DNA from: Zea mays
Taxonomy: Eukaryota > Streptophyta > Magnoliopsida > Poales > Poaceae
Assembly (NCBI RefSeq): GCF_902167145.1
Contig: NC_050102.1
Location: forward strand, 14,384,850-14,448,849
Direction: 5' to 3'
Length of the DNA stretch: 64,000 nt
This document shows, one piece after another, positions 1 through 9,400 of this stretch (within the stretch, counting starts at the first letter, position 1; each line of letters starts with the position of its first letter). Below the pieces are notes generated by a model. That model did not search any database, was not told where the DNA came from, and saw only the letters and a program-made list of their open reading frames with translations. The translations under genes were made by a program, and so were the position numbers.

Positions 1-840
1 ATAAAGAACACAAGACACAACAATTTGTTTGATCGAGGTTTAGCTCCGAAGAACTTACGTTCCCGTTGCGGTGTCCCAACTGACGAGAGGTGCACCCAAA
101 CCTTCTCAAGTGATCCAAAGATCAAACTTCATGTCACAATTTTCTCTTATAATTTGTCTCCTCACAAGGATCTCCACAAATCCGAGTCTCTTGCTAGTCG
201 TACACATGTTGATGGGAGCTTGATCTCCAATGGAAGCAAGAGAGAGGAAGAAACACAATCAAGAGCACAATCACGATACCAAAAGATCGAACAACATAAG
301 CGCAAAAAACTAAAGCAGTGCTCTCTCTCGTGAATACTAGCGCTTGAATCACTTTGATGTGTATCGCTAATGCTTGGAATGAAATTGTATGCTCTTGAGT
401 GAATTGGTGTGTTAAGGGGACTGGTTTGGGGTCTATTTATAGCCAAAGAGCCGTTTGAAAAACATGCACAGTTCCGGACTGGGTATAATAACCCCAACCT
501 CAGGGCCGAAAACTGCTCTACTCTGCTCTGTATGGCTGAAAACTGGATGCAGCACCTCTGATGTATTCATACATACTAAATTGCTAGGTTCGCGACGACA
601 GTTTAATGAGGCCGAGAGCAAGGCCACCACACGTAAAAGGAGATCTCAAGGGAGAAGTCTGTGGGCACCGGCCAAGAGAGAAGCAGGAGAGAAAGAAAAA
701 GCCTATGGGAGGTAGGGGACGGTGGAAACCCTTCGGCTGCTAAGGGGTGGACCAGATTTAATGAGCCTTTGGAACAATGGCAGTGGGATAGATATTGGAC
801 TAATTTTTAGAAGTTGACTTCTTCAAACCTTGGCCTCTAT
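1..840 (-). mobile_element. Ty1/copia LTR fragment (SIRE/Opie-like), truncated by the window start
   Basis: The stretch around 40-330 follows the same order of sequence blocks as the two complete copia LTRs at 15.6 kb and 39.0 kb: a gcgtcccaa-type segment, a 'caagtgatccaa(a/t)gatca' segment, then 'atctccacaa'. A 'tctatttatagcc' stretch near 433 matches the minus-strand TATA region of those LTRs. It therefore reads as a diverged LTR in minus orientation. Homology is clear to about 500; the right border is uncertain and the sequence to about 840 is included only because nothing else explains it. The short ORFs here are not credible genes. Confidence 0.45.
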
Positions 841-920
841 AAATATATTTACAAAGGTGAGTATTGAATGTTAGTCCGCCTAGTAAATTTATGACTGTCT
901 CTGAAAATTAAAATAAACTA

Positions 921-1171
921 CTCCCCCATCCACGTGATTTAGTGGTTTTGGGTTTGTTCTAAGTTAACCACTATCAATTCTGACCGATTATACCGAATGT
1001 TTCATTATTTTACAATATAAAAGTAAAGTTATTAGATTCATCTTAACTTGAACTACCATAATATACAATTCTTTTAGTTTAAAATAGTTTAATCTTTCAT
1101 ATATTGGTGGTCGAAGTTTAAATAGTTTGACTTAGGACAAATCTAAAATGACTAATTCATGTGGAGGGGAG
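921..1171. mobile_element. Stowaway-type MITE
   Basis: The element begins ctcccccatccacgtga and ends with an imperfect inverted copy (tcatgtggaggggag). It is flanked on both sides by the dinucleotide TA (919-920 and 1172-1173), the expected Stowaway (Tc1/mariner) target duplication. It is 251 bp, AT-rich and non-coding. Confidence 0.75.
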
Positions 1172-1268
1172 TAGATATCTTCTAAAATCATCTTTATAGT
1201 AGTGAATATTAATATTTATGATAGTAAATAATTGTTTTAGATAGATCATGAAGTATATTTGTATATAT

Positions 1269-2413
1269 CACTAGTACACAGAAGCTCTATAGTGGCAGTT
1301 GTAAACCTATTTTCACTAGCGTTTTTTAGAACCACTAGTGGCCAGTAGAAATCATCATTTTTACAGGCGGGAAACTCAGAACAACCAGTAGAAATCGATT
1401 TCCACTAGCGGTTGAGCTAAGAAAATCGCCAATGAAAATTATTTTCAGAACATAAAATGAGTTTTAAAAACATCAAAAATTTTATTTTATTTAAGGAGAG
1501 ACCTTGGCTACGAAGTATATTTCCATATATCACTAGTACACAGAAGCTTTATAGTGGCGATAGTGAACACATTTTCACTGGCGTTTTTATCGTGTTAGGG
1601 ACCAGTATAAATCATCATTTTTACAGGTAGGTAATTGAGGACCACAAGTGAAAATCGATTTCCAGTAGCGGTTGAGCTAAGAAAACGGCTAGTGGAAATC
1701 GATTTCCACTGACGGTCGGCGTAATAAAACCGCCAGTGAAAATTATTTTCAGAAACATAAAACGGGTTTGAAAAACATCAAGAAAATTATTCTATATATA
1801 AGGAGAGGCCTCGACTCACCCCACCCGCACGTTTCTGTCGAAGTCTTAAGTCGTGGCATTTTTCACGCGCTACGCGGTTGCTAGAAATTGAACCCCCGAA
1901 CCTTACCCTTGCGCGTAGCCTCCTCTACCGCTCTATCTATGGCATGCTTTGTGTCTAGCTTGTAGTTTTATTGTCCACCAACTGAGTGTAAATTGCTTGT
2001 TTGAGACCGTAAATGAATTCAAATAAAAAGGTTGTCAACTACAAAGTTGAATAACTTTTGAAGTTCTACAACTTTCATTTTGACACATTTTTCATCCGAG
2101 ATCGTTTGCAAAATTAGAATTTTAAATTTGATAAATTTAGATGCAATTTTTGAGAGCCGAAATGATTTTAAATAAAAAGTCGTCAACTACAAAGTTTCGT
2201 AACTTTTAGAGATCTACAATTTTTATTTTGATGGTTTCATCATACGAGGTCGTTTGAAAAACTTGAAAAATTAAGGATATAACCGCCTGTAGAAATCGAT
2301 TTCCAGTGGCGGTTTTCTTAAGGAACCACCACTAAAAATAGCACAGGTGGTTGATAACCGAATTTTCCTGTAAAAATATACCACACCGTAGTCTTAGTCT
2401 TTTTCTACTAGTG
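1269..2413. mobile_element. Non-autonomous CACTA element (CACTA-1)
   Basis: Starts CACTAGTACACAG and ends TTTCTACTAGTG, flanked by the 3-bp direct repeat TAT (1266-1268 and 2414-2416), as expected for CACTA (En/Spm) insertion. Subterminal regions carry repeated motifs of the type 'gaaatcgatttcca(c/g)t(a/g)gcggt' in both orientations. There is no transposase coding sequence. The left terminus is present twice, at 1269 and 1531, each preceded by a similar gaagtatattt flank, so a segment spanning the insertion junction has been duplicated. The interior holds a 'gtcaactacaaagtt' repeat unit also seen in CACTA-2, and a tRNA-like segment on the minus strand. Confidence 0.8.
1885..1935 (-). other. 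Degenerate tRNA-like (Pol III A/B-box) segment inside CACTA-1
   Basis: On the minus strand a B-box-like GTTCAATTT (1885-1893; 8 of 9 to GWTCRANNC) lies 31 nt downstream of an A-box-like TAGAGCGGTAG (1925-1935; two mismatches to TRGYNNARNNG). The layout matches the better-preserved cases in CACTA-2 and CACTA-3. It is too degenerate to be called a tRNA gene. Confidence 0.35.
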
Positions 2414-2416
2414 TAT

Positions 2417-3098
2417 ACTACACCCATTTGTTATCATAACAATTGGCAATCTTTCTACATACTTATATTAGTATATATTTGCATATATTAGTAAACAATT
2501 CTTTTTCTTAGTCAGGTTTCAGATAGTTTGACTAAGAAAAGAACAAGAATTTCTTTCTTTTCTTGATGGCGGTAGCGCAATTTAGGGCCACAGTTGTTAT
2601 AGCTTTCGCCAACTAGGGCATATAAGTAATTTGGATAAGTCCCGTCGTCAGACGGTCTCCGTAGTTGTGCAAGCTAGATTGATCTCCGGATTAAAAGACA
2701 CGCGAACATGGTGGCCTGCGGCCCTGCACGATGATCATTCTCATCCATCGGAATATATCCAGGACAGACTGATCGAAGAACCCAGGAACTTTCTTTCCAA
2801 AACGAGCCCATACCAAAGCATCTTCACAACACAGCACAAGCTTCCTGCATGCCGGGTCCTGCGACCGGCCTGTGCACGTTGTTGGAAAGGTCACAAGTCT
2901 CAAGTCAGTACATGTGCTTTGGAAGTCAGTGTGGCGTGGTTCAGTGGACCGAATACCCCAACCGAGCAGTTTTCAAGACACGCGCCTTGTACCTGAAGTT
3001 GAAACTTGGAAGTGCACAGAGTAGTTATATTCTAACTGTTTTTAGAGAGTCAATACATCTTAAATTTGACCGAAATTTTATAAAGAACCACAATAATG
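2417..3098. other. Intergenic, no gene seen
   Basis: AT-rich then mixed-composition sequence. The ORFs near 2631-3127 have no recognisable domain and no codon structure I can support. No repeat or RNA gene was recognised. Confidence 0.4.
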
Positions 3099-3420
3099 CC
3101 CTGTTTCGATGTCGATATTGGAGATGATGGAATTGAATTGGGTTGAATGCCAAATGAGGCATGATATTGAAATGAAATGTAATTCTAATTCTATTGTTTA
3201 GATGTCACTGAATTAGAGTTTAGAATTGTGCAGTCTAATTCCACGCAATACCAATGGGCGGTGCTTTGTATTAGGAGAGGGGTTTCTAGTTATAGTCCAA
3301 TTACAGGAAACTGGGACTCTGATTTCATATCTCAATTCCACGTGCAACCAAACAACATAATTTAGAAAAGCTGATTTTCAATTCTTAATTCTGTGCTCCA
3401 ATATCTACATCCAAATAGGG
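3099..3420. mobile_element. MITE with long terminal inverted repeats
   Basis: The left end ccctgtttcgatgt... and the right end ...acatccaaataggg form imperfect inverted repeats of about 25 bp. The interior is rich in 'aattgaatt'-type sequence and has no coding capacity. A target duplication is not convincing, so the superfamily (Tourist or hAT) is undecided. Confidence 0.6.
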
Positions 3421-3507
3421 TACAAAAGTTATTCTCTTCTTCCGTTTGGTGCACAAGTCTCTAGCAGGATCCAAATTCCTCACATTGCAAGCAACAGTAG
3501 CTTTTTA

Positions 3508-3531
3508 CTCTCTCTCTCTCTCTCTCTCTCT
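3508..3531. repeat. (CT)12 microsatellite
   Basis: Uninterrupted CT dinucleotide run read directly from the sequence. Confidence 0.95.
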
Positions 3532-3533
3532 TA

Positions 3534-5237
3534 GGTACCCCTGTGCTCCTACTTCCTCCGACCTGGAATACAATGCATCATGGTTTTCATTAGTGAACTA
3601 TGTATGTCATTATATGTCACATATTCTTATTTATCTAACTTAAGATTTTTTTTATTGAAACTTCGTCCATCATAGTGAAACTCTTCGTCTTTGAATACAA
3701 CCTTGTTATATAATACTCCTAAGTTGTTATTAATTACAACTTTCATTGAAAGATTTGTCAATGGAAATCTCATGTCTTTCAACAGGTTATTTGATTCTTT
3801 CATTGAAAGATAAGCTTTGGTCTTTTAAGATGCTTCCCCTGGGCATAATACAAAATCTTTGTGCTTTCCTTTCAATTGTGTATCGTTGAGGTGACACTTC
3901 TTCGCTCAAGATCATCTTCCATCTTGGTCCCCTTTTCAATGCCCTTTTGTAATCAGTGGGATCAACCCTACGAAAGTATTCTTTTTAATGTATTATCTTT
4001 ATTCTTTGTAGAAAGATAGTACCTCTCTTTCGATTGCTTATGCTACAAGAATGTGTTCCAATGCCATCTATACTTGTGAAACTTCTAAAAGTTAGGTGCC
4101 TTTTCATCCTTCAAGAATTTATAGTAATGTTTCATCTTATGACTCTGAAATAGTACATCCATCTTTAGATCCCAATGTTTCACCCTATCTTCATAATTTA
4201 CAGGCCTTTCGTATGATCCGTTGGAGATAGCCTGAACTAAGATCTAAAGCCCATTAATTCGATAGTGACCATTTGTAGTGCTGCTTAGTAGGGACGTCCC
4301 ATGGGCCGCCCAAGGCTCCAAAATCCTAGATCCTCAAAATTTATAGCAATTCATATATATTACAAATATAAATATTATTTTTTATAAAAAAATGGCTAAT
4401 GTGGCCTAGAATCGTGAGAACATTGAAATCGATCTATTCTTCTTGTTAATCAATCTATTTCTTTGCTTATAAGAAGATGTAAACAATATTAAGATTATCG
4501 AAAAAAATATTTGATTTCCTTTTTTACCTCTGGTGCATTGGAGTCATTCGATAAAAAAACTTTAGATCTTGTTGTCACCATCTTACGGTAGCACTTAAAA
4601 TGTAGCACTTAAAAGAGACAAACAATCTGATTTGATACAAGTGACCTATTCTTGGAATTGTGTTTCCTCCAAGAATTTTTCTACAAGAAAATGTGCCCTA
4701 TTTACATTCTAAATTTTCTAAAGCACCATGATTAGATGGACATCTGAATTGATACAAGTGACCTATGCGTGGAGTTGAGTTTCCTCTAAGATTTTTTTCC
4801 TACAAGAAAATGTGCCCTATTTACATTCTAATTTTTCTAACACAATATAATTATTTTCTTAATGCAACCGTAAAAAATGAGGGGCAAGGGGGATTTAAAC
4901 TCCAACACCCCCAGAAGGAAGCACCGATCTTCCACCATTGCAACGTGTGGCTGTTTGTGATATACTAAGGTTTAAGGAGAGATATTGTAAATATAAAAAT
5001 ATAATCTTGTTTGAATAAATATCTCATGTAAGCAAAGTCTACCTATATGATATATAGAAATAGTAGGAATGCGGGTAACTAACTAGGTGACAATAAAATA
5101 TTCGAGAAGATTGAATAAAAACATCATTAAAATATTATTTTAGAAACACTAAAAGAAAAATGATTTTTAAATAAATATTATGTATCCGATATAACATTTA
5201 TTCGTTGTTATATTATATGTACACGTATACATACTAA
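3534..5237. other. Intergenic AT-rich sequence upstream of DXS2
   Basis: No gene, RNA or intact transposon recognised. The only structure seen is the tandem duplication at 4634-4840, annotated separately. Confidence 0.4.
4634..4840. repeat. Diverged tandem duplication, two units of about 88 bp
   Basis: 4634-4720 and 4751-4840 both begin gatacaagtgacctat and both end with the 'tacaagaaaatgtgccc' block plus an AT tail. They differ by point changes and a small indel. Non-coding. Confidence 0.85.
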
Positions 5238-5239
5238 TC

Positions 5240-5427
5240 TCTCCCTTCTAAAATATAATTGATTTTAGATTAAATATATATTTATTAATTAACCTATGAA
5301 CATATTTTATATGTATGTGTTATATGTATATCTATGTTTATTATTATCTAAATGTTTATTATTATCTAAATGAATATAGACAGAAAAAAAAGTAGTTTAG
5401 AAAGAAATATATTTCGAACCGAGTGGG
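5240..5427. mobile_element. Degenerate Stowaway-like MITE
   Basis: The left end (ctctcccttctaaaatata) and the inverted right end (cccactcggttcgaaatata) both resemble the common grass Stowaway terminus. Interior is AT-rich. Terminal matches are imperfect and the TA duplication is not clean. It ends about 180 bp upstream of the DXS2 TATA box. Confidence 0.45.
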
Positions 5428-5558
5428 TATTAATGTTTTGTACAGGGAGGGCCCTCCTACGATGCTTGGACGCAATTGGCGATTAATCGCGCGAGAAGCA
5501 TCGCAGCGTCCCCAAACTGAGCTCTCCTCATTTTCTCGCCTTCCCTTCTCGTTCCCAC

Positions 5559-5617
5559 CACGTGTACTTCTCTTTTCTCTTGATCCACTTCGTTCTAGCG
5601 CGTCGTGCCTATATAAA
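5559..5617 (+). promoter_or_regulatory. DXS2: DXS2 core promoter: G-box and TATA box
   Basis: A palindromic CACGTG (G-box) lies at 5559-5564 and a TATA box (ctatataaa) at about 5610-5617. The region from 5615 to 5700 is CT-rich, typical of a plant 5' leader. Transcription probably starts near 5640-5650, giving a 5' UTR of about 190 nt before the ATG at 5838. G-boxes are often bound by bZIP and bHLH (PIF/HY5-type) factors; light regulation is inference only. Confidence 0.7.
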
Positions 5618-5837
5618 CCCGCCTCCGCCTCCACTTCTCCTTCACGCCCCGCCTTGCCTTCATCCTCCTCCTCTCCTCCATCTCTCCTCGCCCCAGCGCG
5701 CGCGCGGCATCGCCGTCGAGCTACTTACTCGAGCTTCAGTTCCAGCTACTGGAGCACGCAGTTCATATTAATACACAGCTTAGCTGTACCAAGCGGCATC
5801 TTGCACGCTAGCTAAACTAGAGGAACTCGCTGCGCGC

Positions 5838-8497
5838 ATGTCTCCAATAATGGCGCTCCAGGCATCGTCGTCGTCGCCTTCCGCGTTCCGTGCGGTCCCG
5901 GCCACCGCCAACGCTTCCTGCCGGCGTCAGGTACGGCCACTTACAGGCCCGTGACGCGGCCTTGGGGAACGTTGCTCCTCCGTTTGTTTCTTGCGCTTAA
6001 AAATCGGAAAAAAATTTGTTGCAGTCCGGCTGCAAACCAGGCTGTTTGCAGCCCCTCACAAAAAGGAGGATAGGTCCCACCCGCAGATAAATAATACAAC
6101 TAAAACGTTATCTGGTGGACCTGCAGGTGGGGCCTATCCACCTTTTTGTGAGGGGCTGCAAACAGCCTGGTTTGCAGCCGGGCTGCAACAAATTTTTTTC
6201 CTAAAAATCGAACCTTTTTGCATTGCTGCATCATGTGGTGCCGGTGCTCATGCATGTACGGGGCATGGTTTTGGACTCGTGTGTCTGCAGTTCCAGGTGC
6301 GCGCTCAGGTAGCCGGCGGCAGCAGCAGTAGCAGCATCGGAGCCGATGGTGGGAAGATGATGGTTTCCAAGGAGCCGGCGGCGGCGGCCACGTCGTCGGG
6401 ACCGTGGAAGATCGACTTCTCCGGCGAGAAGCCGCCGACGCCGCTGCTGGACACCGTGAACTACCCGCTCCACATGAAGAACCTGTCGATCTTGGAGCTG
6501 GAGCAGCTGGCGGCGGAGCTCCGCGCGGAGGTCGTGCACACCGTGTCCAAGACCGGCGGGCACCTGAGCTCCAGCCTGGGCGTTGTGGAGCTGTCGGTGG
6601 CGCTGCACCACGTGTTCGACACCCCGGAGGACAAGATCATCTGGGACGTGGGCCACCAGGCGTACCCGCACAAGATCCTGACGGGGCGGCGGTCGCGGAT
6701 GCACACCATCCGCCAGACCTCCGGGCTGGCGGGGTTCCCCAAGCGCGACGAGAGCGCGCACGACGCGTTCGGGGTCGGCCACAGCTCCACCAGCATCTCG
6801 GCGGCGCTGGGCATGGCCGTGGCGCGGGACCTCCTGGGGCGCAAGAACCACGTGATCTCCGTCATCGGCGACGGCGCCATGACGGCCGGCCAGGCCTACG
6901 AGGCCATGAACAACTCGGGCTACCTGGACGCCAACATGATCGTGGTGCTGAACGACAACAAGCAGGTGTCGCTCCCGACGGCCACGCTGGACGGGCCGTC
7001 CAAGCCCGTGGGCGCGCTGAGCCGGGCGCTGACTAAGCTCCAGTCCAGCACCAAGTTCCGGCGCCTCCGCGAGGCGGCCAAGTCCGTGACGAAGCAGATC
7101 GGCGGGCCGACGCACGAGGTGGCCGCCAAGGTGGACGAGTACGCGCGCGGCATGATCAGCGCCTCCGGGTCGTCGCTGTTCGAGGAGCTCGGGCTCTACT
7201 ACATCGGCCCCGTGGACGGGCACTGCGTGGAGGACCTGGTGACCATCTTCGAGAAGGTGAAGTCGATGCCGGCGCCGGGGCCCGTGCTGATCCACATCGT
7301 GACGGAGAAAGGGAAGGGGTACCCGCCGGCGGAGGCGGCGGCGGACCGGATGCACGGCGTGGTGAAGTTCGAGCCGGCTACGGGGAGGCAGCTCAAGTCC
7401 AAGTCCCCGACGCTGTCGTACACGCAGTACTTCGCGGAGTCCCTGATCCGGGAGGCGGAGAGCGACGAGAAGGTGGTGGCCATCCACGCGGCCATGGGCG
7501 GCGGCACGGGGCTGAACTACTTCCAGAAGCGGTTCCCGGAGCGGTGCTTCGACGTGGGCATCGCGGAGCAGCACGCGGTGACGTTCGCGGCGGGGCTGGC
7601 CGCGGAGGGGCTGAAGCCGTTCTGCGCCATCTACTCGTCGTTCCTGCAGCGCGGGTACGACCAGGTGGTGCACGACGTGGACCTGCAGCGGCTGCCCGTG
7701 CGGTTCGCGCTGGACCGGGCGGGGCTGGTGGGCGCCGACGGGCCCACGCACTGCGGCGCCTTCGACGTGGCGTACATGGCGTGCCTGCCCAACATGGTGG
7801 TGATGGCGCCCGCGGACGAGGCGGAGCTGATGCACATGGTGGCGACGGCGGCCGCCATCGACGACCGGCCCAGCTGCTTCAGGTTCCCGCGCGGCAACGG
7901 CGTCGGCGCGGCGCTCCCGCCGGGGAACAAGGGCGTGGCGCTGGAGGTGGGCAGGGGCAGGGTGCTGGTGGGCGGCGGCACGCGGGTGGCGCTCCTTGGG
8001 TACGGCGCCATGGTGCAGGCGTGCCTCAAGGCCGCGGAGGCGCTGAAGGAGCACGACGTGTACGTGACGGTGGCCGACGCCCGGTTCTGCAAGCCGCTGG
8101 ACACGGCGCTGATCCGGGAGCTCGCCGCCGAGCACGAGGTGCTGATCACCGCCGAGGAGGGATCCATCGGCGGGTTCGGCTCCCACGTCGCCCACTACCT
8201 CAGCCTGACCGGCCTCCTGGACGGGCCCCTCAAAGTAAGCACGCTACTCCTAGTCCTAGCTAGTCAACGTCACTGAAAATTATTATCGTTGGGCGTTGGC
8301 TGGCGGCTAACCATGCCATGCATGTCCATGTACGGCTAATTAATTTGCAGCTGAGATCCATGTTCCTGCCGGACCGGTACATCGACCATGGCGCACCGCA
8401 GGACCAGATCGAGGAGGCAGGGCTGACGCCGCGGCACATCGCCGCCACCGTGCTGTCCCTGCTGGGGAGGCCATTGGAGGCCATGCAGCTCAAGTGA
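5838..8497 (+). CDS. DXS2: 1-deoxy-D-xylulose-5-phosphate synthase, class 2, plastid (three exons)
   Basis: Spliced CDS: 5838-5930, 6291-8234, 8351-8497, all phase 0 with GT-AG introns, giving 727 residues, normal for plant DXS. The enzyme condenses pyruvate and glyceraldehyde-3-phosphate with thiamine diphosphate (TPP), the first and often flux-controlling step of the plastid MEP pathway that feeds carotenoids, chlorophyll phytol and monoterpenes. Visible motifs: the N-terminal Ser/Ala-rich transit peptide, [12 protein letters not shown], the TPP motif from GDGAMTAG to [12 protein letters not shown], and the DRAG motif ([15 protein letters not shown]). Exon 1 has in-frame ATGs at 5838 and 5850; the second gives MALQASSSS, which agrees with my recollection of the rice class-2 enzyme, so either may be used. 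Class 2 is inferred from overall resemblance to that rice protein. Coding GC is very high. Intron 1 contains a MITE, and reading continues open through it by chance, so an ORF-only model would add a false N-terminus. Confidence 0.95.
6006..6201. mobile_element. hAT-type MITE in DXS2 intron 1
   Basis: A 196-bp near-perfect palindrome with termini ggaaaaaaatttgttgcag and its exact inverse. It is flanked by the 8-bp direct repeat TAAAAATC (5998-6005 and 6202-6209), the size expected for hAT insertions. The two arms match over most of their length, so the transcribed intron could fold into a long hairpin. No coding capacity of its own. Confidence 0.85.
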
Positions 8498-8551
8498 ACG
8501 ACGACGACGACGATAACGACGACCTAGCTTCACCATCACCACCAACAGATA

Positions 8552-8557
8552 AATAAA
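8552..8557 (+). promoter_or_regulatory. DXS2: Candidate poly(A) signal of DXS2
   Basis: AATAAA lies 55 nt after the stop codon, followed by an A-rich stretch. Plant poly(A) signals are degenerate, so other sites are possible. Confidence 0.45.
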
Positions 8558-8599
8558 AAGCAAACCAAACCAAGGCGTTTGTACAGTACAGGAGATGGG

Positions 8600-9400
8600 T
8601 CCAAGGCCTTGGGCCGGCCTGTTGGCACCGTAGTAGCAAGGATAGCAAATGCTTCCAAACGCAGGCTGTCAAGTGCAGGTGGATATGTCTTTCTCCTAGC
8701 CAGTGACGACATAGAGCATACATCTGCGCGGGCGGTCCCACAAGTCAGCTGATCCTCTGCTAGTTTTTTTTATTTTTATTTTAAAGAACGTCTTTTTGTA
8801 TAGGATGCTGCAAGCATGTACGCATGGTACTAGCTACAAGCATATATAGAATAACAAATCAAAATTCATGTGATGATATACGTACCCAGTGGCCAGTGCT
8901 CCATCCATACACATACATACACAAAGCTAGCATAGAATATGAACGGGTTGTCTCTTCCTGACTGCTGAGAGAGAGATGGATGGATACATGCATAGTTCTA
9001 GCTGCTTGTCTGCTGAGAAAGAGCCATCCTCACGCGAGTTGTGATCTCCTCCCCCGCTGGGTTTTTGTCCTGGCGCTACGTTTGAAGCCCATGGAATCAT
9101 GCGAGTGGAGGTGGTAGCATCTGGGCCGGATGGTGAGCAGCTAGCTAGCAGGATATTCCTAGGTGCCTGGCTCTAGCTCGTCTGAGATCGATCTTGTCCT
9201 GACGCTACGACCAATTGCGCGCAGATCAGTATTAACTTGTTCCGACTAAGTACGTTTGGTACTACAGAGATTCCATACGCTAATTAATGGATACATACAT
9301 AGCCGCAATCCGGATAAAGTTTATATGTTTGAAATGTCACTGTCGCTTCACGAATAAAGAAATGGAGTTCACTGCTCACATACAAAGGAAGAGGCCTAGA
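8600..9400. other. Intergenic sequence downstream of DXS2
   Basis: Mixed-composition sequence with short 'acatacat' and 'ctagctagc' stretches. No gene or mobile element recognised. Confidence 0.4.

Noticed and set aside
2631..3127. ORFs of 121 and 92 residues
   Set aside because: No start context, domain or splice structure supporting a gene.
5991..6290. N-terminal extension of the DXS frame starting at 5991
   Set aside because: It reads through intron 1 and the hAT MITE. A proper exon 1 with transit peptide and a consensus donor exists at 5838-5930.
6231..8195. 654-residue open frame antisense to DXS2
   Set aside because: Shadow of very GC-rich exon 2; Arg/His/Val-rich low-complexity product with no domain.
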